Counted from the stretch's first letter, positions 27,164 through 35,642 are shown. The stretch: DNA of 48,664 bases from Mammaliicoccus sciuri (GCF_002901825.1 NZ_PPQD01000026.1:242984-291647), one strand, 5' to 3'. Program-made: numbers and translations. The notes: generated by a model from the sequence alone, not told the origin.

Positions 27164-27659
27164 ATGCATTTTGAGATTTGGATAGTTGTGAAAAATCTAC
27201 CACTACTTGGTCCATTCTCTTCGCTGTTTCTTTCATAATATTTCTAGCAACTTTATTTTCTGGGTCTATCTTAAGTATTTGTTTACTTATATCAAAAGCT
27301 TGTTTGTCAGAAAGTAAAGGTTCCGGTATAGCATGTAAAAGAAGCATTTGTAATAAACTCTTAACTTCTTTATGATCTGTTAAAATCATCGATCTTTCAG
27401 CATGATAATAAGCTGAATGAAATGCGCCATCATGTTCACTATATGGATAAACGTGTAACAAGAACGCTAAGTCATGAAGTTCACTTGTTTCTTCCTTCTT
27501 AATACAGTCTAATATAAATGTATAAAACATCGTACTTTCTTCTTCGTGAGCTGCTGAAATAAAGTGTTCTTCAAATTCTAAGAAATCCACTTCGGACATC
27601 AATCTATATGCAGTATCAAATTCGCCACTTAATATATGACCTTTAATCAAATCCTTCAT
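27162..27659 (-). CDS. Unrecognised soluble helical protein
   Basis: I do not recognise a family for this 165-residue protein. It is acidic and predicted to be almost all helical, without a signal peptide or membrane segment. The end, SKQILKIDPENKVARNIMKETAKRM, has the spacing of a tetratricopeptide-like helix pair. A histidine-rich middle (LHDLAFLLHVYPYSEHDGAFHSAYYHAERSM) holds six His in about 30 residues. AAGGAGG precedes the ATG, so it is a real gene. It is single, between a terminator and the CHY zinc-finger gene. Confidence 0.7.
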   Translation of the reverse strand: MKDLIKGHILSGEFDTAYRLMSEVDFLEFEEHFISAAHEEESTMFYTFILDCIKKEETSELHDLAFLLHVYPYSEHDGAFHSAYYHAERSMILTDHKEVKSLLQMLLLHAIPEPLLSDKQAFDISKQILKIDPENKVARNIMKETAKRMDQVVVDFSQLSKSQNA

Positions 27660-27776
27660 TCAATGTCCTCCTTTTCTCTCTATGCAACATTCACATTCTT
27701 TTCAATGTTAAAATTTTAAAGTCAAAAATATTATAACATGTTTTGTAATAAATTACCTTTAAAAAAGAAAACCAAC

Positions 27777-28091
27777 TTAAATTTTAAAATATAAATGGTG
27801 ATGATACTTGCATCGGTGATTAAATCGAGCATCACAATTAGGGCATACTTCTTTTGACATATAATCATTGATAGAAATTGTTTCTTTACAAACCCCACAA
27901 AGTATCGCATGTTCATTAAATTCAGATTGATCCCATCTTTTAATGTCATGCTTTTCACATTCATTATGGCACTTGTAACAAGGATAGAATTTATCACAAC
28001 ATTTAAATTTAATAGCGATGATATCAAGTGGCGTATGATAATGTTCACATCTAGATTCATTATCTACAGTTAAGCCATGTATTTTCACCAT
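27777..28091 (-). CDS. CHY zinc-finger protein
   Basis: The 104-residue protein is one CHY-type zinc finger. Cys/His ligands appear in the expected order: RCEHYHTPLDIIAIKFKCC, FYPCYKCHNECEKH, HAILCGVCKETIS and VCPNCDARFNHRCKYHHHLYF. Such domains bind three zinc ions in eukaryotic proteins; bacterial stand-alone versions have no known role. The start at 28091 follows TTGGAGG; a longer frame to 28130 lacks one. It is divergent from the czrAB zinc-resistance genes, with 137 bp between, so a link to zinc handling is plausible but unproven. Confidence 0.85.
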   Translation of the reverse strand: MVKIHGLTVDNESRCEHYHTPLDIIAIKFKCCDKFYPCYKCHNECEKHDIKRWDQSEFNEHAILCGVCKETISINDYMSKEVCPNCDARFNHRCKYHHHLYFKI

Positions 28092-28161
28092 AGTATCCTC
28101 CAAAAAATTTACTTTAAGTGAACATCTCATAATTATAGCTATTTTGTCAATTTATAATGAT

Positions 28162-28217
28162 TTGACATAAACGATAAATTTTAATAAAATTAACATATGA
28201 ACATATATTCATATGTT
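28162..28217 (+). promoter_or_regulatory. czrAB promoter and CzrA operator
   Basis: TTGACA (28162-28167) and TAAAAT (28185-28190) are 17 bp apart. Immediately after lies the inverted repeat AACATATGAA-CATATA-TTCATATGTT (28192-28217), which contains the TGAA-N6-TTCA core of ArsR-family CzrA operators and ends 11 bases before the start codon. Confidence 0.85.
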
Positions 28218-28228
28218 AGGAGAATAAT

Positions 28229-28528
28229 ATGACTACAAATACTATTTTAGATGACGAAACATTATTACTTGTATCACAAACTTTTAAAGCATTAAGCGAT
28301 CCGACTCGCGTAAAGATATTACATTTATTATGTACCGGTCGACATTCTGTAGGTTGTATAGCTGAAACACTTTCGCTAAGTCAATCTTCCGTGTCGCACC
28401 AATTAAGATTTTTAAAGAATCTTAGGCTTGTTAAATTTGAACGTGAAGGTAAAAGTATTTACTACTCAATAGATGATGATCACGTTATCTTATTATTAAA
28501 ACAAGCCATCGAGCATGCCAAACATTAA
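28229..28528 (+). CDS. czrA: CzrA, zinc/cobalt-responsive ArsR-family repressor
   Basis: The 99-residue winged-helix protein has the ArsR recognition helix [27 protein letters not shown]. At the C-terminal helix the alpha-5 metal ligands of CzrA are kept: Asp83 and His85 (DDDHV) plus His96 and His99 (IEHAKH). Zinc or cobalt binding there releases the operator. The gene overlaps nothing but is followed closely by czrB: 19 bases separate its stop codon from the czrB start. GTTAGGAG is the ribosome binding site. Confidence 0.95.
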   Translation: MTTNTILDDETLLLVSQTFKALSDPTRVKILHLLCTGRHSVGCIAETLSLSQSSVSHQLRFLKNLRLVKFEREGKSIYYSIDDDHVILLLKQAIEHAKH

Positions 28529-28547
28529 CAAAATAGGAGGTGTTTTC

Positions 28548-29492
28548 ATGGGACATGAACATCATGGACATGACCACAATCATGTTCATACAAATAATAA
28601 AAAAATACTGCTCATTTCATTTATTATCATTTCTGTATTTATGATAGTTGAAGTGATTGGTGGATATATTACAAATAGTTTAGCTTTACTATCTGATGCT
28701 GGTCATATGCTAAGCGACGCCATTTCACTCTTTATTGCATTAATGGCATTTAAATTTGGCGAACGTGTTGCAAATAAGAATAAGACATATGGTTATAAGA
28801 GATTTGAAATTTTAGCTGCTTTAATTAACGGTGTCTTGTTAATTGTCATTAGTATATATATCTTTTATGAAGCCATTTCAAGATTCATTGATCCACCAGA
28901 AGTCGCTTCAACTGGAATGTTAATTATAAGTACAATCGGTTTACTTGTGAATATATTCATTGCTTGGTTAATGTTTAAAGGATCTGATACGAAAGACAAC
29001 TTAAACATGCGTGGTGCATTCATTCATGTACTCGGAGATTTATTAGGATCAGTTGGCGCAATCGTAGCAGCACTCATTATGATTACATTCGGTTGGAAAT
29101 TAGCTGACCCGATAGCAAGTGTTATTGTGGCACTTTTAATTATTAGAAGCGGATATGGTGTTACAAAGTCTGCATTAAATGTATTGATGGAAGGAACACC
29201 ATCAAATATCGATGTTCATGAAATATCTGAAACAATCACTTCACACCCAGATATTATTGAAGTACATGATTTGCATATATGGTCCATTACAAGTGACTTA
29301 ACAGCATTAAGTTGTCACGCAGTCGTAGATAAAGATAAGACTGTACAGGAATGCGACAATATAATAGAAGAAATCAATCATAAACTTATTCATAAATCTA
29401 TACATCACGCAACAATCCAATTAGAAACACCAGATCATCAACATGACAGTTCCCTACTCTGTTGCATGGAACAAACAGAACATGTACATTAG
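28548..29492 (+). CDS. czrB: CzrB, CDF-family zinc/cobalt efflux protein
   Basis: The 314-residue cation diffusion facilitator exports zinc or cobalt in exchange for protons. The histidine-rich start is GHEHHGHDHNHVH. Six membrane segments follow, with the transport-site residues in LSDAGHMLSDAIS (segment 2) and HVLGDLLGSVG (segment 5). The C-terminal cytoplasmic domain (HEISETITSHPDIIEVHDLHIWSI) is the dimerisation part. I place the start at the ATG at 28548, preceded by AGGAGG; a frame opening at 28515 inside czrA is not supported. Co-transcribed with czrA. Confidence 0.95.
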   Translation: MGHEHHGHDHNHVHTNNKKILLISFIIISVFMIVEVIGGYITNSLALLSDAGHMLSDAISLFIALMAFKFGERVANKNKTYGYKRFEILAALINGVLLIVISIYIFYEAISRFIDPPEVASTGMLIISTIGLLVNIFIAWLMFKGSDTKDNLNMRGAFIHVLGDLLGSVGAIVAALIMITFGWKLADPIASVIVALLIIRSGYGVTKSALNVLMEGTPSNIDVHEISETITSHPDIIEVHDLHIWSITSDLTALSCHAVVDKDKTVQECDNIIEEINHKLIHKSIHHATIQLETPDHQHDSSLLCCMEQTEHVH

Positions 29493-29497
29493 AAAAG

Positions 29498-29540
29498 CTA
29501 GAACATTTAGGTAAATATACCTACTTTGTTCTAGTTTTTT
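29498..29540 (+). terminator. Terminator of czrAB
   Basis: CTAGAACA pairs with TGTTCTAG around an inner AGGTA/TACCT stem, followed by T6. Confidence 0.85.
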
Positions 29541-29565
29541 TACTTTATATAATTTGGTATAGGAA

Positions 29566-29769
29566 TATCTCTCAGCCTTCGTGCGATACACCTTGATTTT
29601 TTACCCTAGCGCACAATATCTCTTAGTCTTCGTGCGATACACCCTTATTTTGTACCTTAGCGCACGATATCTTTCAGTCTTCGTGCGATACACCCTTATT
29701 TTGTACCTTAGCGCACGATATCTCACGGTCTTCGTGCGCCATACCTGGATTCAGTACCCCAACACACTA
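29566..29769. repeat. 51-bp tandem repeat, four copies
   Basis: CTTCGTGCG recurs at 29577, 29628, 29679 and 29730. Units contain CGTGCG and CGCACG arms, which pair either within a unit (with a nested TACA/TGTA) or across the boundary as CGCACGA / TCGTGCG around a 13-nt loop. The middle two copies are almost identical; the fourth is diverged. A frame crosses three copies only because 51 is a multiple of three; it has no ribosome binding site, so I do not call a gene. A single related unit lies at 8879-8907. Confidence 0.9.
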
Positions 29770-29799
29770 TTCAAACTCAAATTTATGATATGCATTAAC

Positions 29800-30681
29800 T
29801 TACTTATAATATACTTTAGTATTTCCTTGTGTAATCATTTTAAAATGTCCTTTCATAATATATGAAAGTGTATTTCTATGTACACCATTACACCACTTCC
29901 TGGCTTCTTTCATATTGAATGGTGCTCCTTTCAAATACATTAATTCGTCTAAAGTATTTAAAATAAGTTCTTTTCTAGGTATCTCATTAAAACAGTTAGT
30001 GCAAGTAATTATTTTCTTTTTATTTTTCAGTGGTGTATCTATTATATTGTTACATTGTGTACATCTTATACCAGGTTTTAATTTGTTAAATTCATAATTC
30101 GGATATTGATGATAATCATCTTCAAAAGGTGTATGGAGATTTTGTAATGTGGTTTTTATTATAGAATTATTTGGAGAGTTATTATTGTTAAGGAGATGTC
30201 TTACTTTATTTAACTGGTTTGGTAAAATAATTGTTTCTTCATCTATTTTGCCTTTCATACTAAAATTTCCGTTAATAAATATTATATAGCTTTTTATTGT
30301 TCTTTCTATAACTAATTTATCAAGTACTTTATTTAGGATATAGTCATTTCTATCTAATTGAGCTAACGGATATTTAATTACAAACCCGTTATCACAAATC
30401 AAATTACCATTATTAAATTCATATTTACCAAAATAATTTTTGATTTCGAATTGATATATAACCTTGTCAGTGATAACTATAAAATCAAATTGATAATTTT
30501 GAGTACTTTGAAGTTGTAAATCATATATAAACTCTAATTGATCAATAGAGTTTAATATTTCCAAAAACTTCCTTTCAACTTCTTTTCTTTTTTTATATGT
30601 TTCATATTTTTGAATATCTTGAGGACTTATGTATGTTCTACCTATAAGAGATCCAATCACTGAATAATAGTTCTTTTTCAA
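29800..30681 (-). CDS. NERD-domain protein with C-terminal zinc ribbon
   Basis: Residues about 35-155 form a NERD (nuclease-related) domain: an acidic/lysine pattern YQFDFIVITDKVIYQFEIKNYFG gives the D...E-x-K arrangement of nuclease-like folds. Residues about 205-240 form a four-cysteine ribbon (CTQCNNIIDTP, CTNCFNEIPRKE). The C-terminal part has a helix-turn-helix-like stretch (NMKEARKWCNGVHRNTLSYIM). The start is a TTG after AAGGTG. The region is visibly more AT-rich than its neighbours, which hints at recent arrival or relaxed constraint. Function unknown; nuclease activity is only suggested by the fold. Confidence 0.82.
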   Translation of the reverse strand: MKKNYYSVIGSLIGRTYISPQDIQKYETYKKRKEVERKFLEILNSIDQLEFIYDLQLQSTQNYQFDFIVITDKVIYQFEIKNYFGKYEFNNGNLICDNGFVIKYPLAQLDRNDYILNKVLDKLVIERTIKSYIIFINGNFSMKGKIDEETIILPNQLNKVRHLLNNNNSPNNSIIKTTLQNLHTPFEDDYHQYPNYEFNKLKPGIRCTQCNNIIDTPLKNKKKIITCTNCFNEIPRKELILNTLDELMYLKGAPFNMKEARKWCNGVHRNTLSYIMKGHFKMITQGNTKVYYK

Positions 30682-30732
30682 TGGTTCACCTTCTTTATAA
30701 GTTTATTCATTTCCATTTTAATCCATCTCAGT

Positions 30733-30770
30733 AAAAAAATCAGCCACAACATCACTGTAGTGGCTGATTT
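30733..30770 (-). terminator. Terminator of the CHAP-SDR-phosphoesterase operon
   Basis: An 11-bp stem AAATCAGCCAC / GTGGCTGATTT is followed by T7 on the minus strand, directly after the phosphoesterase stop. Confidence 0.9.
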
Positions 30771-30773
30771 CTT

Positions 30774-31508
30774 CTATATAAATGATTCAAATATTAATTG
30801 TTTACCTGGCACTTTCTTATCATCGAATCCTTCTAAGAATGGTTGATTATCATAAGGTACTTTGACTCTTTCTACGTTTATAGCACCACCTTTAACTTCT
30901 ACTATGCCATACACTGCGTATGCACCGTTATTTAATCCTACTGATCCTGGATTAAAATATATTGTTTCTATATCATCAAAGTGATGTAACACGTGATTAT
31001 GTCCGAATGTGACAAAATCTGCATCTACGCCATTAAATAATCCGTGTACATGTTCTAACGAAGGATCTACAATTGGTTCAAATGGATCTTCACTAATATG
31101 CTTATCCATATTTTCTTCGAGTATTCGATAATGTGTGAAATAAAATTTTAAACCGTCTATTTCTTTTGTAACTTCACGTTTAAGTTCATTTAAAAAGGTA
31201 TAATATTTGCTGTCTAAATGTTCTACTATCCATTGATGATGTTCATAAAACTTACTTTTCAAACTTTCAGGATATGGCTCGTTGTTAACGACTGACATAA
31301 TCGCTTCGTCGTGATTACCAGCAATGTATGTCATATCTTTTCTACTTGTTACGGTTTCAAGAACTTCGTTAGTACAATGGCCAACACCAATATTATCAGC
31401 TAAGTTATAAATGTGATCTATATCCGTTCGATTATCGATATCTGAAAGTACCGCGTTTAATGCATCTATATTTCCGTGTATATCTGTTAAAATTGCGAAT
31501 TTAACCAT
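30774..31508 (-). CDS. Metallophosphoesterase family protein
   Basis: The 244-residue protein is a calcineurin-like phosphoesterase of the YfcE/PrpE-like group. All metal-site motifs are visible: ILTDIHGNIDAL (D-x-H), LADNIGVGHC (normally GD; here AD-N), YIAGNHDEA (GNHD), YFTHYR and FGHNHVLHHF (GHTH, here GHNH). Binding of two metal ions is therefore likely. The substrate is unknown; candidates are cyclic nucleotides or phosphodiesters. The ATG at 31508 is 7 bases from AAAGGAG. Last gene of the three-gene unit. Confidence 0.87.
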   Translation of the reverse strand: MVKFAILTDIHGNIDALNAVLSDIDNRTDIDHIYNLADNIGVGHCTNEVLETVTSRKDMTYIAGNHDEAIMSVVNNEPYPESLKSKFYEHHQWIVEHLDSKYYTFLNELKREVTKEIDGLKFYFTHYRILEENMDKHISEDPFEPIVDPSLEHVHGLFNGVDADFVTFGHNHVLHHFDDIETIYFNPGSVGLNNGAYAVYGIVEVKGGAINVERVKVPYDNQPFLEGFDDKKVPGKQLIFESFI

Positions 31509-31526
31509 CATAATACTCCTTTATGA

Positions 31527-32174
31527 TTATTGATTAAATTGATCAACTGCTTCTTTAATTTCAACATCTCCTGAAACGACTTGGAATTCTTGACCAATTT
31601 TCTCATCATTGTTTAATACTTCAACCAAGACAGTCGCTACATCTTTACGTGGTATTTTTCCACGTTCTACTTCTTCTGCTAAAGTAACTGTTCCAATAGC
31701 ATCATCATTTGTTAGCGCACCAGGATGAACGATTGTATATGGTATATTAGCGTTTCTTAAATGTTCATCTGCATAGTGTTTAGCTATTGTATAAGGTTTT
31801 AAATCTCCTTCAAAAGCTGATCTTCTCGTATCAAATGAAGATACGAGTACAAAATGTTTCGTACCTGCTATTTTACTTGCTTCAATTGATTTAACTGCTC
31901 CGTCTAAATCAATAATAATTGTTTGGTCTGCACCAGTATGTCCACCTGAACCTGCTGTAAACACAACTTTATCTGAATCTTTTATTTTTTCAGAAATGTC
32001 ATTGATATCGTCATATTCAAGATCTAGTGGTGCTGTTGTTGCTCCTAAGTCTTCAAAGAAACTTGCTTGACTGTTTTTTCTAATACCTGCAACAACTTCA
32101 TTGCCTTCTGCTACTAAATCTTCAACTAAATGTCTTCCTATTTGTCCATTAGCGCCTATTACGAAAATCTTCAT
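31527..32174 (-). CDS. NAD(P)-binding SDR/NmrA-like protein
   Basis: The 215-residue protein starts with the Rossmann motif VIGANGQIGRHLVEDL and continues VVAGIRKNSQASFFEDLGA, VVFTAGSGGHTGADQT and VSSFDTRR, with YTIAKHYADEHLR holding the Y-x-x-x-K pair. It resembles the atypical short-chain dehydrogenase group that includes Bacillus YhfK. It may act as an oxidoreductase or an NAD(P)H sensor; the substrate is unknown. It is the second gene of the CHAP-SDR-phosphoesterase unit, with gaps of 14 and 18 bases. Confidence 0.9.
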   Translation of the reverse strand: MKIFVIGANGQIGRHLVEDLVAEGNEVVAGIRKNSQASFFEDLGATTAPLDLEYDDINDISEKIKDSDKVVFTAGSGGHTGADQTIIIDLDGAVKSIEASKIAGTKHFVLVSSFDTRRSAFEGDLKPYTIAKHYADEHLRNANIPYTIVHPGALTNDDAIGTVTLAEEVERGKIPRKDVATVLVEVLNNDEKIGQEFQVVSGDVEIKEAVDQFNQ

Positions 32175-32188
32175 TATAAAACACTCCT

Positions 32189-32722
32189 CTAAATTTTTTC
32201 ATGTATAAAACGATAGTTGTGTAATCTATCTGGTGTGATTAACCTTGAAGTCACTTCATATGGCTTTTTATAGTTCATATCAGAAACAACAATTGAACCA
32301 TCATTTTTTACTTCTTCAACTATTGCGACGTGTCCTAGTTCACCATAATCTGTTTGTAAGATTGAGCCTTCACTAGGTTTTCCGTTCACTTTATAACCTT
32401 CTTCTTTGGCACGGTCATCCCAATGTTTAGCGTCACCCCAAGATGAACTAATTTTTTTATCAATTTTCAATCTTTCTTCAAATACATAAAATGTACATTG
32501 ACCTTCTTGATAAAAATTACCAAGCGAACGGTCATCTGTTTTATCATTCTTTTTAATTTGTTCTGTGCGAATCGCTACTTCTTTTTCTTTCATCTGCTTC
32601 TTTACATCTTCAACATAATGATTAAAAAAATCGAATCCACCTTGGCTTTTAAACAGCAATACCATCGTTATGATAGCGACCCATGTTGCAAGGTAGATAA
32701 TGAAGCGGAATAACTTTTTCAT
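32189..32722 (-). CDS. Membrane-anchored CHAP-domain protein
   Basis: After one membrane segment (about 5-24) and a charged linker (25-68) that lacks any LysM repeat, a CHAP domain fills residues 68-177. The catalytic Cys is in EGQCTFYVFEERL, the His in LGHVAIVEEV, and SDMNYKKPYEV follows, close to the CHAP domain of the autolysin at 14 kb. It has no cleavable signal, so the enzyme probably stays attached to the membrane facing the wall. A peptidoglycan amidase or endopeptidase role is inferred. First gene of a three-gene unit with unlike partners. Confidence 0.88.
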   Translation of the reverse strand: MKKLFRFIIYLATWVAIITMVLLFKSQGGFDFFNHYVEDVKKQMKEKEVAIRTEQIKKNDKTDDRSLGNFYQEGQCTFYVFEERLKIDKKISSSWGDAKHWDDRAKEEGYKVNGKPSEGSILQTDYGELGHVAIVEEVKNDGSIVVSDMNYKKPYEVTSRLITPDRLHNYRFIHEKI

Positions 32723-32901
32723 AGCTCACTCCTATAACTAATATACCTCAAATATATGAGTTATAACGTAGGATATCAAATAAAGTGCTTATAGCTCTTT
32801 ACAAAAAATTCGCAAATGCAAGAAAGTTTTTGACAATTAAATGACATTTTCATAGTTTTTTATGGTACCCTAATGATACCAAAAGACAAGAGGTGAATCA
32901 T

Positions 32902-33861
32902 ATGTTCAAGTTCCAATTGGATTACTTTAGAAATGGACAGGGATTCCATTTAAAAACTATTTTATTTTCTATTTTAGCATCAATCGTTATGATTCTTATA
33001 ATGTTAATACCGGGTGTATTATTCTTAATCGGTGGTGTCTCACTCGCTTCATCACAAGACTTTTCAGGTGAACCTTCTGGCGGAGGACTAGCGATATTCT
33101 TTGTCACTATGGTACTCGGCTTTTTATTAACACTTGGTTTATATATCTTTGTTTTAATTCCTTTAGCTTATGGCATGATTAAATACTACAAAGATACAGA
33201 CTTAGGTATTGGGCCAAACTTTAGTGATTTATTTATGTTCTTACGAAAAGGAAACTATGTTAAAACATTAAAACTTACAATCATTATAGGTGTGATTAGT
33301 GTTGCAATGTATATAGCGATTTATATTGTCGTATTAGTTGTTGAACTAATATTCTTTGCGATATTTGGAACATCTATGGCTATTATTCAACCAAGCGGTT
33401 CAAGTGAAGCTTTTGGTGCAATGTCTATATCATTTGTAATCATCATGTTATTTATGATTTTAGTTCTATTCGCAGTGTTTATTCCATTATATTATTTAGT
33501 AATATTTATTATGAACACAGTACTTGTTCATATTGATCAAAGATCATTACCCACTTTAACTAAATTCTCAATTGGTTGGAACATTACAAGTAAAGGTCCT
33601 AATAATGCTTGGAAATTATTATTCAGTAACTTACTTTATGTTGTTGTTGCATATATTGTTTTAGCTATTGTTGGTATCATTGTTGCAGTTGTCGTTTCAT
33701 TTATGCCAGCAGTATTACAAGTTATATTCGCGGTACTTGGATATATTGTGTACTTTATCTTTATGTTTATTGTTTCATACTTCATATACGGAAGTGTTAT
33801 GAACTTCTATCATAAAAATAAAAATGCACTTTACCCTCCAAATAACAGTAATCCTAATTGA
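32902..33861 (+). CDS. DUF975-like multi-pass membrane protein
   Basis: The 319-residue protein has about six membrane segments and no soluble domain. A long hydrophobic first half is followed by LYYLVIFIMNTVLVHID and a final segment ending YGSVMNFYHKNK, which is seen in DUF975/YciC-type families. Function is unknown. I take the ATG at 32902, because AAGAGGTG lies just upstream; the longer frame uses the GTG inside that ribosome binding site. TTGACA at 32830-32835 is a possible -35. It ends at a strong terminator shared with the HAD gene. Confidence 0.72.
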   Translation: MFKFQLDYFRNGQGFHLKTILFSILASIVMILIMLIPGVLFLIGGVSLASSQDFSGEPSGGGLAIFFVTMVLGFLLTLGLYIFVLIPLAYGMIKYYKDTDLGIGPNFSDLFMFLRKGNYVKTLKLTIIIGVISVAMYIAIYIVVLVVELIFFAIFGTSMAIIQPSGSSEAFGAMSISFVIIMLFMILVLFAVFIPLYYLVIFIMNTVLVHIDQRSLPTLTKFSIGWNITSKGPNNAWKLLFSNLLYVVVAYIVLAIVGIIVAVVVSFMPAVLQVIFAVLGYIVYFIFMFIVSYFIYGSVMNFYHKNKNALYPPNNSNPN

Positions 33862-33870
33862 TAACATATA

Positions 33871-33906
33871 AAGCGCTCAATCTAGATGCAATAGATTGAG
33901 CGCCTT
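33871..33906. terminator. Terminator between the DUF975-like and HAD genes
   Basis: A perfect 12-bp stem GCGCTCAATCTA / TAGATTGAGCGC with a 7-nt loop lies between two converging genes. Confidence 0.85.
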
Positions 33907-33911
33907 ATTTA

Positions 33912-34568
33912 TTATATTAAATCTTTAATACTATATAAGGATTGTAATTCAAAGTCGGGTTTAACCTCTATATATTCAAAATCACTAAAATTACGATTAA
34001 CCCATGCCGTTTGAAATCCAAACTTTTGTGCACCAACAATATCCCATTTATTTGATGATACAAATAGTACTTCATCTTTATTATATGGAATATTTTCTTC
34101 TAGCAATGCGTATCCATTAGAATCTGGTTTATACACGCCAAACTCTTCAAGAGACAAGATAAACTTAAAGTAACTCGTGATATTTGAATAATCTAGTACT
34201 TGTTCTATCATGTTTTTATTGCCATTACTAAATATTATTTGATCGACTTCTGATAGTTCTTTTAATGTATGTGCGACATCTGGAAATGGCGTTAATTGAT
34301 TATATGCTGCCATACATTCGTTAATTTCTTTCAATGAGTAATCAAAATCATTTCTACTGAGCACATATTCAAGTGAATCACGAATCACTTTACTAAATGG
34401 TTTATATTCATCCACTAATTGTCTCACATGTGTATATTCAATTAATTTATATCGCCATGCTTTAGCAATCCTATCTCCATTTCCCGGGAATAACTTTTCA
34501 CATTTTTCTCTTACACTATCTATATCAACAAGTGTTCCATATAAATCATATACAACTGTTTTAATCAT
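33912..34568 (-). CDS. HAD hydrolase, haloacid dehalogenase type II-like
   Basis: The 218-residue protein starts with the HAD nucleophile motif VYDLYGTLVDIDS (D-x-Y-G-T), typical of L-2-haloacid dehalogenases. Motif II is IIFSNGNKNM, motif III is the Lys in EFGVYKPDSNGY, and motif IV is the acidic/Ser region VLFVSSNKWDIVGAQKFGFQTAWVNR. Real activity could be dehalogenation or dephosphorylation of a small acid. It is a single gene. GGGGTGATG precedes the ATG. Confidence 0.88.
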   Translation of the reverse strand: MIKTVVYDLYGTLVDIDSVREKCEKLFPGNGDRIAKAWRYKLIEYTHVRQLVDEYKPFSKVIRDSLEYVLSRNDFDYSLKEINECMAAYNQLTPFPDVAHTLKELSEVDQIIFSNGNKNMIEQVLDYSNITSYFKFILSLEEFGVYKPDSNGYALLEENIPYNKDEVLFVSSNKWDIVGAQKFGFQTAWVNRNFSDFEYIEVKPDFELQSLYSIKDLI

Positions 34569-34663
34569 TTCATCACCCCTTTAAAACATCACTCATTATA
34601 TTATATCCAAATGTATATAAAACAATCACACAAAATATATTGCTGACAATATTTTTAGTTTAT

Positions 34664-34700
34664 ACAATAAAACCATGTCACCGCAAATCGGACATGGTTT
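34664..34700 (-). terminator. Terminator of the Cof-type HAD gene
   Basis: A 10-bp stem AAACCATGTC / GACATGGTTT with an 11-nt loop is followed by TTTATTG on the minus strand. Confidence 0.8.
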
Positions 34701-34711
34701 CATAAATTGAT

Positions 34712-35566
34712 TTATTTAATTAAAAACTTTTGACTTAAAAAGTCAGCGACACCATTTTCTACATTTGTACGTCTCGTAACTTCACTACCTAACGCTTTAA
34801 TATGATCAGGTGCATTTTTCATAACAATTGGATTGTCTACAAACTCGAGCATTTGTCTATCGTTATCACTATCACCAATCGCAAATGTTTCAGTATCTTC
34901 TGCAATTCCTAAATAGTCTAAAGTCGATTGAATAGCTGTCGCTTTGTTAACACCTATAGGCATTGTTTCTAAATTACAAGTTGTTGAATGAGATATTGAA
35001 ATATCTAATTCTTCTTTCATTGGTACGATAAGCTCTTCCCATTTTTTAATTTCTGATTCGTATTTTTTGAAGAAATAAAATTTAGAATAAGCATCTTTAG
35101 GTATATCATCAACCCAATTGATTTTTTCACTTAAAGCTTCTTGTCGTGATTTCCATTCGTTACGTTCTACATCACCTAATTCATCTGTTTGGATTTCAGA
35201 AAGTAATAACGTTTTATCACGTTTTAAGGCGATACGATTTTTATAATATGGAAATAACTCATAATAAATTTGATGTTGTTCTGCTAAATCAACAAGTTTA
35301 CGCACTGTTTCCATAGGCAGTTGGTGTTTAAATATTTCTTTTCCATTAATATATCCTACTGCTCCATTTGAAGATAAGATACCATCAACTTCAAAGTTCT
35401 CTGGTACTAAATATGGAATTTCATCATATGCTCTTCCTGTCGCAATAAATACTTTAATGCCTTTTTGTCTAACTTCTTGAATAACATCATTTGTATGATT
35501 CGTGACTCTGTTGTCTTCATTTAAAATTGTCCCGTCCATATCTAAAAAAACTGCTTGATTCGTCAT
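34712..35566 (-). CDS. Cof-type HAD-IIB sugar-phosphate phosphatase
   Basis: The 284-residue protein has the HAD motifs VFLDMDGTILNEDN at the start, IATGRAYDEIPYL (motif II), the Lys of GVNKATAIQ and the closing AIGDSDNDRQMLE (motif IV), with the large C2 cap between. Cof-type enzymes dephosphorylate sugar phosphates and cofactors such as FMN or PLP; specificity is not readable. GGAGG precedes the ATG. It lies after the ABC ATPase gene on the same strand with a 77-bp gap. Confidence 0.92.
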   Translation of the reverse strand: MTNQAVFLDMDGTILNEDNRVTNHTNDVIQEVRQKGIKVFIATGRAYDEIPYLVPENFEVDGILSSNGAVGYINGKEIFKHQLPMETVRKLVDLAEQHQIYYELFPYYKNRIALKRDKTLLLSEIQTDELGDVERNEWKSRQEALSEKINWVDDIPKDAYSKFYFFKKYESEIKKWEELIVPMKEELDISISHSTTCNLETMPIGVNKATAIQSTLDYLGIAEDTETFAIGDSDNDRQMLEFVDNPIVMKNAPDHIKALGSEVTRRTNVENGVADFLSQKFLIK

Positions 35567-35642
35567 GTTGAATCCTCCATATCATTTATCAATATCTATT
35601 ATTTCATGCTCACAGCGTAAAGGCAATTTTTTTAAATACATG

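Noticed and set aside
27731-28060. A 109-codon minus-strand frame overlapping the CHY gene
   Set aside because: It is a different frame of the CHY zinc-finger gene, which has a clear ribosome binding site and family pattern.
29581-29865. A 94-codon plus-strand frame over the 51-bp repeats
   Set aside because: It stays open because the 51-bp period is a multiple of three. It lacks a ribosome binding site and encodes only a repeated tyrosine/leucine-rich string.
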